The notes under the pieces were generated by a model. The model saw only the letters and a program-made list of their open reading frames with translations. It was not told the origin of the DNA and made no database searches. Shown here piece after piece: positions 45,641 through 55,766 of a DNA stretch of 64,000 bases. This DNA comes from Bacteroidota bacterium (GTDB lineage Bacteria; Bacteroidota; Bacteroidia; Sphingobacteriales; Sphingobacteriaceae). Position 1 is the stretch's first letter. Every line of letters begins with the position of its first letter. Location: the NCBI GenBank assembly GCA_018828585.1, contig JAHJVW010000052.1, positions 1 to 64,000 on the forward strand. The letters are read 5' to 3'. The position numbers and the translations under genes are program-made.

Positions 45641-46750
45641 TTGATGAAAAAAATTACTGATTTCTTTTGGTTCTGTTCGGGAGCATACGTTGATACACTC
45701 AAGGAATATCCTACAGAACATAATAAGTATGTAGGAATTGGTGCTACCATTTTTTTTACCGCATTATTCGCTACTTTATCCGGCGGTTATGCCATGTATT
45801 TTGTGTTCTCTGGTAGTACAGCTGCTGTTGTTTTCGCCATTGTTTTTGGACTGATTTGGGGTTTAGCCATTTTTAATATGGACCGCTATATTGTGGCTAG
45901 TATTAAGAAAACCGGAAGTACCAATCATCAGATTCTTCAAGCTATGCCGCGTATTTTATTGGCAATTATGATTGGGGTCGTAATTTCACGTCCCTTAGAA
46001 TTAAAGATTTTCGATAAAGAAATCCGCCAGAAATTAAAGACCAGTTACCTCAATGGACAGCGAGCAAAAATAGATACTTTAAATAAAGCATTCACCAATA
46101 AATACAACCTAGAATTAGCTAAAGTTCAGGATTTAAAAACCGAAAAAGATTCTCTCGAAAAAGACATCAATCGTTCCAGATACATTCTTAATCAAGAAGT
46201 ATTTGGTGATAAAACCAACCAAACTAGCGGAATTACCGGATATGGAACTTACGCCAAACAAAAAGAAACGGTGGTTAACCAAAAAATAGAACGATTAAAT
46301 CAGGTTAGAAGCGATTTATCCCAAATGGACAAAATCATCGATACCCGAAAAGAGATTGAAGGTTTAAATTCAACCAAATTATTTAATGAAACTCAATTAG
46401 ACAGTTTATCAAACGTAGCTGGTTTTGCTGATAGAAATTATGCTTTGGGTCAACTGTCTTTTAATCCGGATGGAAGCAGAGACGTAGATACTTATTTGGC
46501 AATTTCATTCATTTCATTTCTTTTTATTTTACTCGAGTGTTTGCCTGTTTTTGTAAAACTGATGTCGGATAAAGGGCCTTATGATGTGGCTTTAGCCGAT
46601 GTTGAAGAAGTAGCTGTCTATCAAAGTGGTAAATACAAAGATCACCATATCATAGTTACAGATAATATCCAAGACACAAAAAATGATGTTGAAATTGAAA
46701 AACATAAGATTTTAATCCATCGAAATGCGAAAAAAAATTTGGAGGAATAA
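45641..46750 (+). CDS. DUF4407 membrane protein
   Basis: FFWFCSGAYVDTLKEYPTEHNKYVGIGATIFFTA ... IFNMDRYIV. Confidence 0.85.
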   Translation: MMKKITDFFWFCSGAYVDTLKEYPTEHNKYVGIGATIFFTALFATLSGGYAMYFVFSGSTAAVVFAIVFGLIWGLAIFNMDRYIVASIKKTGSTNHQILQAMPRILLAIMIGVVISRPLELKIFDKEIRQKLKTSYLNGQRAKIDTLNKAFTNKYNLELAKVQDLKTEKDSLEKDINRSRYILNQEVFGDKTNQTSGITGYGTYAKQKETVVNQKIERLNQVRSDLSQMDKIIDTRKEIEGLNSTKLFNETQLDSLSNVAGFADRNYALGQLSFNPDGSRDVDTYLAISFISFLFILLECLPVFVKLMSDKGPYDVALADVEEVAVYQSGKYKDHHIIVTDNIQDTKNDVEIEKHKILIHRNAKKNLEE

Positions 46751-46835
46751 TTTATTAAACCCGTCTCATTTTCGTTAAAATCTTCAATTAAGCTAGAAAA
46801 ATCTTAATTTCATTTTTTTAAATCCAAATTAAATC

Positions 46836-48659
46836 ATGAAGAAGTTTTACCTCTTAGCCCTTTTTGTATCCGCTACTCAAATACTATTTGCACAAAACGA
46901 AATCGAATACACCTTGTCTTTTGAAAATGCCGCTCATCACGAGGCGTTTATTAGCATGACAATTCCTAAAGTACCTGCTGGTGCTTTTCTATTAAGAATG
47001 AGTCGATCATCTCCTGGTAGATATGCCACTCATGAATTCGGAAAAAATGTTTACGATATTCATGCCTATAACCAAGATGGAGCAGAGATTGATATTCATC
47101 AAATCGAAGGTGATGTTTATGAAATCCCAAAGCATCAAGAAAAAATAAAAGTCACTTATATACTTTATGGAAATTTAGTGGACGGAACTTATGCCGCCAT
47201 TGATACGCGTCATGCGCATTTGAATATCCCTGCAAGTTTTATGTGGGCGCCAACCATGCAGCAAACACCCATTAAAGTAAAATTTATTTTACCCGATAGC
47301 TGGAAAGTTGCCACGCAATTAAAGCCAGAAAACGGATTTTATAAGGCTCCTAATCTTCAATATTTTATGGATAGCCCAATTGAGTTATCTAATTATAGAA
47401 CAAGTGCATGGGAGGTTACCAATCCTGACGGGTTAAAGCAATCTTTGGGTATAGTTTTTCATGGCGAAAATTCAGATTTAGCTTACGCCGATTTTGAATC
47501 TAAAGTGAAAGAAATTGTTAAAGAAGAGCAAGCTGTCTATGGTGAACTTCCAAAATATGATCATGGTCAATATCGCTTTTTGATTGATGTTTTGTCAGCT
47601 AATAATGGCGACGGAATGGAACATCGTAATTCTACAATCATTACCAATTCGGGTGAAAACTTAGATCAATCTGAAGATGATGTTTTAAGCACCGTTGCAC
47701 ATGAGTATTTCCACTCTTGGAATGTAGAGCGCATTCGTCCCAAAACGATAGAACCATTCAACTTCGAAAAAGCGAATATGAGCGACGGACTTTGGTTTGC
47801 AGAAGGTTTTACACAGTATTATGGAAATTTGGCATTAGAAAGAGCTGGCATTAAAACTATGAAAGAGTTTATTACTACTCAAGGTGCTTATTTAAATTCA
47901 GTTTTAAACTCGCCAGGAGCAAATAAATATTCACCAATCTTCATGAGCCAAAGAGCAGTTTTTGTTGACGCAGGTGTTGCTATTGATCAAAACAATAATA
48001 GTAACATTTTTAGCTCTTACTATATTTATGGTGATATAACTGCCTTAGCTTTAGACCTTACTTTACGCCATCAGTTTGGTTTGAGTTTAGATGATTACAT
48101 GAGAGCTGTATGGAAAGCACACGGGAAAACCGAGATTGCTTATCATATAGAAGATTTAGAAAAAATATTAGGAGAAGTAACCCGAAGCGCTGACTTCGCT
48201 AAGGATTTCTTTAAAAGATATATTTACGATGCCGAAAAAGCCGATTATGAAAAGTTGTTTGAAAATGCAGGTTTTATATTTCAAAGAGCTAAAGCCAATG
48301 AAGCTTGGATGGGGGATGTTAGATTGAAAAATGAAGACGGTAAAGTTGTTATTTCATCAGCCGCCATAAAAGGAACACCCCTATACATAGCGGGTTTAGA
48401 TGCTGGTGATGCGATTACACAATTAAATGACACCAAAATCACAAGTGCAAAAGATATTTCTGAATTTTTAAAAAGCCAAAAACCTGGTGATATCGTAAAA
48501 GTAAGTTACGAACATTATGGCGCTATCTCAACAGCAAATCTTAAACTGAATAACAACCCTACAATTAATGTAATTTCTTTTGAAGATGGAGGAAAAGAAA
48601 TTACACCTCTAATAGAAAAATTTAGAAAAGACTGGTTATCATCAAAAGCTAAAGACTAA
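46836..48659 (+). CDS. M61 (glycyl aminopeptidase-like) peptidase with PDZ domain
   Basis: VAHEYFHSWNVERIRPKTIEPF, GLWFAEGFTQYYG; C-terminal PDZ. Confidence 0.93.
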   Translation: MKKFYLLALFVSATQILFAQNEIEYTLSFENAAHHEAFISMTIPKVPAGAFLLRMSRSSPGRYATHEFGKNVYDIHAYNQDGAEIDIHQIEGDVYEIPKHQEKIKVTYILYGNLVDGTYAAIDTRHAHLNIPASFMWAPTMQQTPIKVKFILPDSWKVATQLKPENGFYKAPNLQYFMDSPIELSNYRTSAWEVTNPDGLKQSLGIVFHGENSDLAYADFESKVKEIVKEEQAVYGELPKYDHGQYRFLIDVLSANNGDGMEHRNSTIITNSGENLDQSEDDVLSTVAHEYFHSWNVERIRPKTIEPFNFEKANMSDGLWFAEGFTQYYGNLALERAGIKTMKEFITTQGAYLNSVLNSPGANKYSPIFMSQRAVFVDAGVAIDQNNNSNIFSSYYIYGDITALALDLTLRHQFGLSLDDYMRAVWKAHGKTEIAYHIEDLEKILGEVTRSADFAKDFFKRYIYDAEKADYEKLFENAGFIFQRAKANEAWMGDVRLKNEDGKVVISSAAIKGTPLYIAGLDAGDAITQLNDTKITSAKDISEFLKSQKPGDIVKVSYEHYGAISTANLKLNNNPTINVISFEDGGKEITPLIEKFRKDWLSSKAKD

Positions 48660-48663
48660 AAAC

Positions 48664-49959
48664 ATGAAAAAAAATCAAATATTAAGTGTCGGCTTAATGC
48701 TATTTGCTGTGCAAACAACTTGGGCACAAATAAATGTGCCTAACATTAAAGAAGCAGATGTTAGCCGAATCATCAAAACATTATCAGCTGATGATATGAA
48801 GGGCAGAAGCGCTTTAAAGCCAGAAGATATTGGCAAAGCTGCCGACTTTATTTCGACAGCATTTAAAAATGCTGGACTTAAACATTTTGGTGATTTAAAA
48901 ACTTATCGCCAAAGTTTTGATCTTACTCAAACAAAGTTTATCGGTGGTAAACTGATGATTAATAGTTCAGAAGTTGACCCAGAAAATTATGTGCTTTCTT
49001 CAACCCAAAAAGAAATCAAATGGACTGTTTTACCTAAAGTAGAAACTGTTGGAAAAGACGATAATTTTCTCGCCAAGTTTCAGGGATATTTGCAAAGCGA
49101 TAATGATTTAATAATCGTGGTTGATCCATCTCAGTCCGCTTCATTTAAAAGAGTAAAATCATTTTTGGGTAGAGGAAGCAGAGGAATTGGCTCAAATAAA
49201 TCATCTTCCAAATTATTTATATTGGGAAATGAAGAAGTGAAAAGTATAGATGCTAGCTTCACAAATTCCATTAGCACTGTTCCTTTATTTAATGTGGTGG
49301 GTGTTTTACCAGGCAAGTCAAAACCAAACGAATATGTGGTTTTTTCAGGTCATTATGATCATTTAGGAATCATCAAAGCTGTAAATCAAGATTCTATTGC
49401 CAACGGTGCTGATGATGATGCATCAGGAACAACTGCAGTAATTGAACTGGCGAAATACTTTGCTCAGAAAAAAGATAATGAACGAACCATTATTTTTGTC
49501 GCTTTTACAGCCGAAGAAATTGGCGGCTATGGCTCTCAATATTTCTCCAAGCAATTAAATCCTGATGAGGTAGTCGCCATGTTCAATATCGAAATGATAG
49601 GTAAAGAATCAAAATTTGGAAAAAATAACGCTTTCATTACTGGTTATGAACGTTCTGATTTTGGTAAAATCCTGCAAAAGAATTTAGAAGGAACTGATTT
49701 TAAATTCTATCCAGATCCATATCCAAAACAAAATCTTTTCTTTCGCTCTGATAACGCGACATTGGCTCGTTTAGGTGTTCCAGCACATACCATTTCATCC
49801 GATCAGATTGATACCGATAAATTATATCATTCGGTTGATGATGAATTTGAGACCATGGATATTGGAAATATTACAGAAATTATAAAAGCAATCGCTATGA
49901 GTGCTACTTCAATTGTTGAAGGAAAAGCAACGCCAAGCAGAGTCACAGGTGTAGAATAA
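48664..49959 (+). CDS. M28-family metallopeptidase
   Basis: YVVFSGHYDHLGI, ANGADDDASGTTAVIELAKYF, FVAFTAEEIGGYGSQYF. Confidence 0.93.
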   Translation: MKKNQILSVGLMLFAVQTTWAQINVPNIKEADVSRIIKTLSADDMKGRSALKPEDIGKAADFISTAFKNAGLKHFGDLKTYRQSFDLTQTKFIGGKLMINSSEVDPENYVLSSTQKEIKWTVLPKVETVGKDDNFLAKFQGYLQSDNDLIIVVDPSQSASFKRVKSFLGRGSRGIGSNKSSSKLFILGNEEVKSIDASFTNSISTVPLFNVVGVLPGKSKPNEYVVFSGHYDHLGIIKAVNQDSIANGADDDASGTTAVIELAKYFAQKKDNERTIIFVAFTAEEIGGYGSQYFSKQLNPDEVVAMFNIEMIGKESKFGKNNAFITGYERSDFGKILQKNLEGTDFKFYPDPYPKQNLFFRSDNATLARLGVPAHTISSDQIDTDKLYHSVDDEFETMDIGNITEIIKAIAMSATSIVEGKATPSRVTGVE

Positions 49960-49978
49960 TAAATCTAAATCAATCAAA

Positions 49979-52147
49979 ATGAAACAAAACTTTAAACTTA
50001 AATTTTTACTCAGCACATTATTAGTTTTCATTTTCTCAGGTGTTTATGCGCAATGGGGTCAAGGTACTTATTGGTCTGCTGATGGAAATAAAATTATGCG
50101 GGTTGAAGATGGCAATATCGTACAGGTAGATGCTATGGATGCCTCTAAAACTTCTGTTTTAATCTCAAAAGAAATGCTTACTCCTAAAGGTGAAAAACCT
50201 TTAAATGTGGTAAGATTTGCTTTCGCAGATGGTAATCAAAAAGTATTAATCAATACTAACACTAAAAAAGTTTGGCGTTATGATACCAGAGGGGATTCTT
50301 GGGTTTACGATTTACAAGCTAAAACTTTAAAACAAGTTGGGAAAGATAAACCAGAATCATCATTAATGTTTGCGAAATTTTCTCCTGATGCTAAAAAAGT
50401 AGCTTATGTGAGCGAACATAATTTATATGTGGAAGATTTAGCAAGTGGGGAAACTAAAGCTTTAACAACCGATGGAACACTACGTTTGATTAATGGAACT
50501 TTTGATTGGGTTTATGAAGAAGAATTAGATTGTCGCGATGGCTTTCGTTGGTCACCAGACAGCAAATCTATTGCTTACTGGCAAATTGATGCCCGAAAAA
50601 TCAAAAACTATTTAATGCTAAACACGACCGATTCTTTATATCCTTTTACCGTTCCTGTTGAGTATCCTGTAGTAGGTCAAGATCCTAGTTCTTGTAAAGT
50701 GGGTATAGTTGATATTTCAACCGCAAAAACTAAGTGGATGAATGTTCCTGGTGATGCAGTGCAACATTATATTCCCAGAATGGAATGGGCAAATAACTCA
50801 ACACAGTTAATTATTCAGCAATTGAATAGAAGACAAAATGAAAGCAAAATCATGTTGTTGAATGCTGCTGATGGTAGTGCAAAAACCATTTATAGCGAAA
50901 CCGACAAAGCATGGGTGGATGCAAAAGCTGAAGCTACTGGTTGGACTTGGATTGATGGCGGTAAGAAATTCATTTGGTTGAGTGAGAAAGATGGATGGAG
51001 ACATATTTATGCAATTGGATTAGATGGAAAAGAAACACTTTTAACCAAAGACGCTTTCGATGCCATCGAACTAAACTTAGTGGACGAAAAAGGTGGAAAT
51101 CTATATTTCATGGCATCGCCAGATAATGCAACTCAAAAATATTTATATAGGGTGAGCATCAAAGGTGGTAATGCGGTTAAAGTAACACCAACTGACGAAG
51201 CCGGAACTCATAGTTATGATATTTCTCCTAATGGAAAATTAGCTTTTCATGTTTATTCAAGCTCAATTATAGCCCCTCTAAGCGATGTAGTTTCTTTACC
51301 AAATCATAAAAGATTAAGTGGTGGAGAAGTTGATAAGAGATACGATAGCCTAGTAATTCCAAAAGTCGAATTCTTCAAAGTTAAAACCGAAGATGGAATT
51401 GAAATGGACGGTTGGATGATCAAACCAAAAGATTTTGACCCAAAAAAGAAATATCCAGTGGTATTTTATGTATACGGGGAACCCGCATCACAAACGGTAG
51501 TAGATAGATTTGGTACAGGCTTTAACAGATTATATACTGGCGATATGGCGAACGATGGCTATATTTATATGTCTGTAGATGGTCGTGGCTCTCCAGCGCC
51601 AAAAGGACGCGAATGGCGTAAATCTATTTATCATAAAATAGGTGATATCAATATTCGTGATCAGGCAATGGCAGCAAAAGAAATCTTGAAATGGGATTAT
51701 GTAGATAAAGACCGTGTTGCTGTTTGGGGATGGAGCGGTGGTGGCTCATCAACCCTTAACTTATTAATGCAATATCCAGAAATTTATAAAACAGGAATTT
51801 CTATTGCTGCGGTAGATAATCAGTTAAATTATGATAACATTTATCAGGAGCGTTACATGGGTTTATTGCCAGAAGACAAACACTATTTTGTAGATAATTC
51901 ACCGTTGGCACATGCAAAAAACCTACAGGGTAATTTACTGCTAATTCATGGTACGGGCGATGACAATGTTCACTATAACAATGCTGAACAAATGATTAAT
52001 CAATTAATCAAATACGGAAAAACTTTCCAGATGATGAGTTATCCAAACCGTACCCATGGAATTTACGAAGGCGAAGGCACAAGCAAACATTTAGCTTTAA
52101 CCTACACCAAATTCTTAAAAGAAAATTGTCCTCCCGGAGGAAAATAA
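49979..52147 (+). CDS. S9-family peptidase (dipeptidyl peptidase IV-like)
   Basis: VAVWGWSGGGSSTLNLLMQYP active-site Ser, LLIHGTGDDNVHYNN, SYPNRTHGIYEG. Confidence 0.94.
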   Translation: MKQNFKLKFLLSTLLVFIFSGVYAQWGQGTYWSADGNKIMRVEDGNIVQVDAMDASKTSVLISKEMLTPKGEKPLNVVRFAFADGNQKVLINTNTKKVWRYDTRGDSWVYDLQAKTLKQVGKDKPESSLMFAKFSPDAKKVAYVSEHNLYVEDLASGETKALTTDGTLRLINGTFDWVYEEELDCRDGFRWSPDSKSIAYWQIDARKIKNYLMLNTTDSLYPFTVPVEYPVVGQDPSSCKVGIVDISTAKTKWMNVPGDAVQHYIPRMEWANNSTQLIIQQLNRRQNESKIMLLNAADGSAKTIYSETDKAWVDAKAEATGWTWIDGGKKFIWLSEKDGWRHIYAIGLDGKETLLTKDAFDAIELNLVDEKGGNLYFMASPDNATQKYLYRVSIKGGNAVKVTPTDEAGTHSYDISPNGKLAFHVYSSSIIAPLSDVVSLPNHKRLSGGEVDKRYDSLVIPKVEFFKVKTEDGIEMDGWMIKPKDFDPKKKYPVVFYVYGEPASQTVVDRFGTGFNRLYTGDMANDGYIYMSVDGRGSPAPKGREWRKSIYHKIGDINIRDQAMAAKEILKWDYVDKDRVAVWGWSGGGSSTLNLLMQYPEIYKTGISIAAVDNQLNYDNIYQERYMGLLPEDKHYFVDNSPLAHAKNLQGNLLLIHGTGDDNVHYNNAEQMINQLIKYGKTFQMMSYPNRTHGIYEGEGTSKHLALTYTKFLKENCPPGGK

Positions 52148-52159
52148 TATCATATTTAT

Positions 52160-52186
52160 AAAAGCGGCTTTCGAGTCGCTTTTTTT
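52160..52186 (+). terminator. intrinsic terminator after the peptidase run
   Basis: AAAAGCGGCT-ttcg-AGTCGCTTTTTTT. Confidence 0.75.
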
Positions 52187-52226
52187 GTTTTGGGTGTTTT
52201 AACGGGCTTTACACTATATCTTTTTT

Positions 52227-52255
52227 GTCATCCCAAGCTGAGCCGAAGGGCGCAC
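52227..52255. repeat. possible remnant of a dispersed Bacteroidota intergenic repeat
   Basis: GTCATCCCAAGCTGAGCCGAAGGGCGCAC resembles the recalled GTCAT-CCGAGC--AGTCGAAGG intergenic repeat. Confidence 0.35.
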
Positions 52256-52387
52256 AAAAAAGGATGCCGCTACAATCCCTAACACAGCATATCAACTCAA
52301 TTTTTCTCTCTTTGTTTCTTCCTCCTCAACTAATCAAAACCTTTAGGAATAATAATTGCTATTTTAGGATAACCAAAAATAAATCGC

Positions 52388-53749
52388 ATGTCAGATATAT
52401 TTTCAAAAATTAAAAATGGATATAAGTTATTTAAAAATATAGATTTTGCTCAGCTAGAAGCCATTTCAAAAAAGGTGGATTTACAGGAAATGATGAATGC
52501 ATTTAGTCATTTGGATGAAGGTCAATTGCAAGGCCTCAAAAAAATGATGAAAGGAACTGCAAAAAAGCAAAAAGACCTTCCCATCATTAATGGTGATTTC
52601 TATGATTTATCCTCTTCCCTTTCTGATGAAGACCGAATTTTACAATTAAAAGTTAGGGGATTTTTAGAAAAGGAAATTAAACCTATCGTAAATGATTATT
52701 GGCTTAAAGCTGAGTTTCCTTATGAGATTATTCCAAAAATGGCTGAATTGAACATTTGTGGTTTAACCTATGAAGGTTACGGTTGTCCCAATCGCTCATT
52801 TTTAATGGAAGGAATCATCGCTGCCGAAATGGGGCGAGTTGACGCTTCTATTGCAACATTTTTTGGTGTTCAAAGTGGTTTGGCTATGGGCTCAATTTAC
52901 ATCTGTGGTTCTGACGAGCAAAAAGAAAAATGGTTACCTAAAATGCAAAAAATGGAACTTATTGGCTCATTTGGTCTAACTGAACCCGAAGTTGGTTCTG
53001 CAGCGGCTGGTGGCTTAACAACAACCGCAAAAAGGAATGGAAACACCTGGATATTAAATGGTCAAAAGAAATGGATTGGTAATGCCACTTTTGCTGATGT
53101 CAATATAGTTTGGGCCAGAGATTTAGAAGATAACCAGGTGAAAGGTTTTGTCATTGAGAAAGGAAATCCAGGATTTTCTGTAGAGAAGATTAAGGATAAA
53201 ATGGCCTTGCGTATTGTCCAAAACGGATTAATTACCTTAACCAATTGTGAAGTAAAAGAAGAAAACAGATTACAAAATTGCAACTCTTTTAAAGACGTTG
53301 CAAAAGTTTTGCAAATGACCCGAGCTGGCGTAGCTTGGATGGCTGTTGGCGTTGCCCGAGGTGCGTATGAGAGTGCCTTAAAATACACCAGAACTCGTAA
53401 ACAATTCAGTAAACCAATCGCATCTTTCCAGTTGATACAAAATCATTTGGTAGAAATGCTTTCAAATGTTACAGCTATGCAAACCATGGTTTTCCAGCTT
53501 TCTAAATTGCAAGATCAAGGAAAATTGACTGATGAACACGCATCACTCGCAAAAGTATTCTGTACTTTAAGAACAAGGGATGTAGTAAGCAAAGCTCGTG
53601 AAGTGATGGGTGGTAATGGTATTTTATTAGAATATGATGTTGCTCGCTTTGTAGCAGATGCCGAAGCTATTTATTCGTACGAAGGAACAAAAGAAATCAA
53701 TTCATTAATAGTGGGAAGAGCAATAACAGGTTTTAGTGCTTTTGTTTAG
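52388..53749 (+). CDS. acyl-CoA dehydrogenase (glutaryl-CoA dehydrogenase-like)
   Basis: FGLTEPEVGSAAAGGLTTTAKR, NGQKKWIGNATFADVNIVWAR, YTRTRKQFSKPIASFQL, SYEGTKEINSLIVGRAITG. Confidence 0.93.
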   Translation: MSDIFSKIKNGYKLFKNIDFAQLEAISKKVDLQEMMNAFSHLDEGQLQGLKKMMKGTAKKQKDLPIINGDFYDLSSSLSDEDRILQLKVRGFLEKEIKPIVNDYWLKAEFPYEIIPKMAELNICGLTYEGYGCPNRSFLMEGIIAAEMGRVDASIATFFGVQSGLAMGSIYICGSDEQKEKWLPKMQKMELIGSFGLTEPEVGSAAAGGLTTTAKRNGNTWILNGQKKWIGNATFADVNIVWARDLEDNQVKGFVIEKGNPGFSVEKIKDKMALRIVQNGLITLTNCEVKEENRLQNCNSFKDVAKVLQMTRAGVAWMAVGVARGAYESALKYTRTRKQFSKPIASFQLIQNHLVEMLSNVTAMQTMVFQLSKLQDQGKLTDEHASLAKVFCTLRTRDVVSKAREVMGGNGILLEYDVARFVADAEAIYSYEGTKEINSLIVGRAITGFSAFV

Positions 53750-53753
53750 AATT

Positions 53754-53780
53754 AAAAAAGCGGCTGAATCGCCGCTTTCT
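53754..53780. terminator. intrinsic terminator between convergent genes
   Basis: AAAAAGCGGC-tgaatc-GCCGCTTTCTT. Confidence 0.75.
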
Positions 53781-53790
53781 TAATTTAGGT

Positions 53791-54222
53791 TTAGAATGGC
53801 AGATCGTTTTCCGAATCATCCAGAGAATAATCATCCGATTTAGTGGTGCTCTCTCCAGAAGATTCACTGCCAGTAGAGCCGCCTTCAAAATCACTTTTTC
53901 TACCTAACATGGTGAAGTTTTCGGCAACTACTTCTGTACTATATTTTTTATGCCCTTCCTTATCTTCAAAAGAACGGGTTCTTAATTTTCCTTCAATATA
54001 TACCAATTTACCCTTTTGTAAATACTTTGCCGCTACATCTGCCAAACCTCTCCACATTACAATATTATGCCATTCAGTTTGCTCAATACGCTTACCGTCT
54101 TTGTTATAAGTTTCAGATGTTGCTAAAGGGAAACTAGCAACGGTTACGTTTCCATCCAAATGTCTCACCTCAGGATCTTTCCCTAGATGACCTACTAAAA
54201 TAACTTTGTTAATTCCTGACAT
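53791..54222 (-). CDS. ssb: single-stranded DNA-binding protein
   Basis: INKVILVGHLGKDPEVRHLDGN; acidic tail SLDDSENDLPF. Confidence 0.96.
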   Translation of the reverse strand: MSGINKVILVGHLGKDPEVRHLDGNVTVASFPLATSETYNKDGKRIEQTEWHNIVMWRGLADVAAKYLQKGKLVYIEGKLRTRSFEDKEGHKKYSTEVVAENFTMLGRKSDFEGGSTGSESSGESTTKSDDYSLDDSENDLPF

Positions 54223-54242
54223 ATCTATAGGCTAATTTTTAT

Positions 54243-55292
54243 TCAATTTAGGAATTTTTTCACGAAGTCAAAAATTAATTTAGGCTGTCCATATTGGTCC
54301 AATTCATCGATTTTAACCCAAAACCAGTCATTTTTAGATAAAAATTCTTCATTAACTTTATCAACATGAACAAAACGAGCAAATAACCGCTGGTGTGTTA
54401 AGATGTGCTTAATCTCATCAGATATGGAATGAATCACACAATCAGTATTAAACCATGCCTTAAAATCAGGATGAATCATTAATTCATTTACTGAAGTTCT
54501 TTCCGCAAATTCAATCGATGGTAAATCATTTAAACCAGCCCAAATATCTGAATTTATTCTCCTCTTCATCAGTATTTGATTATTCTTCATCACCAAAAAG
54601 AAATAAAAAACCCGTTCTCTGATTTTAAGTTTTTTCAACTTTACTGGCAAAACATTCACTTTACTCTGCTCAAAAGCAAAGCAAGAATCATTAAAAGGAC
54701 AAAGCTCACAGCTAGGATTTTTGGGCTTGCATTGTAAAGCTCCAAATTCAATCATTGCTTGATTATGTTCTCCAGCATTTTCATGATCCAGCACTTCATC
54801 TGCTAAAGCTTGAAATTCTTTTTTCCCAATTGTAGAATTGATGGGTGTATCTACTCCAAAATATCTCGAGAGAAATCTATACACATTACCATCAACCACC
54901 GCTTTGGCTTCGTTTGATGAAAATGATGAAATAGCCGATGCAGTGTATTCTCCAATACCAACCAATTTAATCAAATCTTCATAGCGCTCTGGAAATTTCC
55001 CTGAATGTTCTACAACTACTTTACGAGCCGTCTTCAACATATTTCGTCCGCGGGAATAATAGCCTAGTCCCTGCCACAATCTTAAAATTTCATCTTCACT
55101 GGCTGCTGCAAAACTTTTTACATCAGGATAAGCGTCAACAAATCTTAAATAATAAGGCATTCCTTGATCTACCCTAGTTTGTTGAAGGATAATTTCTGAC
55201 AACCAAATAAGATAAGCGTCGTTTGTATTTCTCCAAGGCAGTTCTCTCTTATTCTTTCTATACCAGCCAATTAGCCGTTGAGAAAAGGTCAT
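54243..55292 (-). CDS. mutY: A/G-specific adenine glycosylase
   Basis: ELPWRNTNDAYLIWLSEIILQQTRVDQG, GIGEYTASAI, CKPKNPSCELCPFNDSC Fe-S motif. Confidence 0.96.
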   Translation of the reverse strand: MTFSQRLIGWYRKNKRELPWRNTNDAYLIWLSEIILQQTRVDQGMPYYLRFVDAYPDVKSFAAASEDEILRLWQGLGYYSRGRNMLKTARKVVVEHSGKFPERYEDLIKLVGIGEYTASAISSFSSNEAKAVVDGNVYRFLSRYFGVDTPINSTIGKKEFQALADEVLDHENAGEHNQAMIEFGALQCKPKNPSCELCPFNDSCFAFEQSKVNVLPVKLKKLKIRERVFYFFLVMKNNQILMKRRINSDIWAGLNDLPSIEFAERTSVNELMIHPDFKAWFNTDCVIHSISDEIKHILTHQRLFARFVHVDKVNEEFLSKNDWFWVKIDELDQYGQPKLIFDFVKKFLN

Positions 55293-55461
55293 AAATTAAT
55301 CTTAATATTGTAAAAATAAATGAGTCAAATCGCTTAAAGCTTGTAAGATAGGCGATTGTTGCAAAAAAAACCTAATTAATTTCCCAATTACAACTAAAAG
55401 CAATACTTTTGCAACCCCAAATCTTTTGATAGCAAAACAATAATAAAAGAAAATATAGAAA

Positions 55462-55761
55462 ATGACAAAGGCAGAAATTATTGCAGAAATCGCAAGTAAA
55501 ACCGGAATTGAGAAAGTAGATGTACAGGAAACTGTTGAAGCATTCTTTAAAGTAGTGAAGAGCTCGATGGTGAGTGGAGAAAACGTTTACGTTAGAGGTT
55601 TTGGTAGTTTTGTAGTGAAGAAAAGAGCGAAGAAAACAGCCAGAAATATTTCAAAAAATACTGCCATCATTATTCCAGAGCATTTTGTACCAAGCTTCAA
55701 ACCGGCAAAAGTTTTTGTTGATAAAGTAAAAACCGGCAACAAAAACGGAATTAAAGCTTAA
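55462..55761 (+). CDS. HU/IHF-family DNA-binding protein
   Basis: MTKAEIIAEIASKTGIEKVDVQETVEAFFKVV; VRGFGSFVVKKRAKKTARNISKNT; TACTTTTG -7-like element at 55404-55411. Confidence 0.94.
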   Translation: MTKAEIIAEIASKTGIEKVDVQETVEAFFKVVKSSMVSGENVYVRGFGSFVVKKRAKKTARNISKNTAIIIPEHFVPSFKPAKVFVDKVKTGNKNGIKA

Positions 55762-55766
55762 TTATC

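Noticed and set aside
52225-52413. 62-aa ORF
   Set aside because: Low-complexity, spans intergenic repeat-like DNA, and overlaps the real acyl-CoA dehydrogenase start.
53062-53388. 108-aa minus-strand ORF
   Set aside because: Antisense to the acyl-CoA dehydrogenase core.
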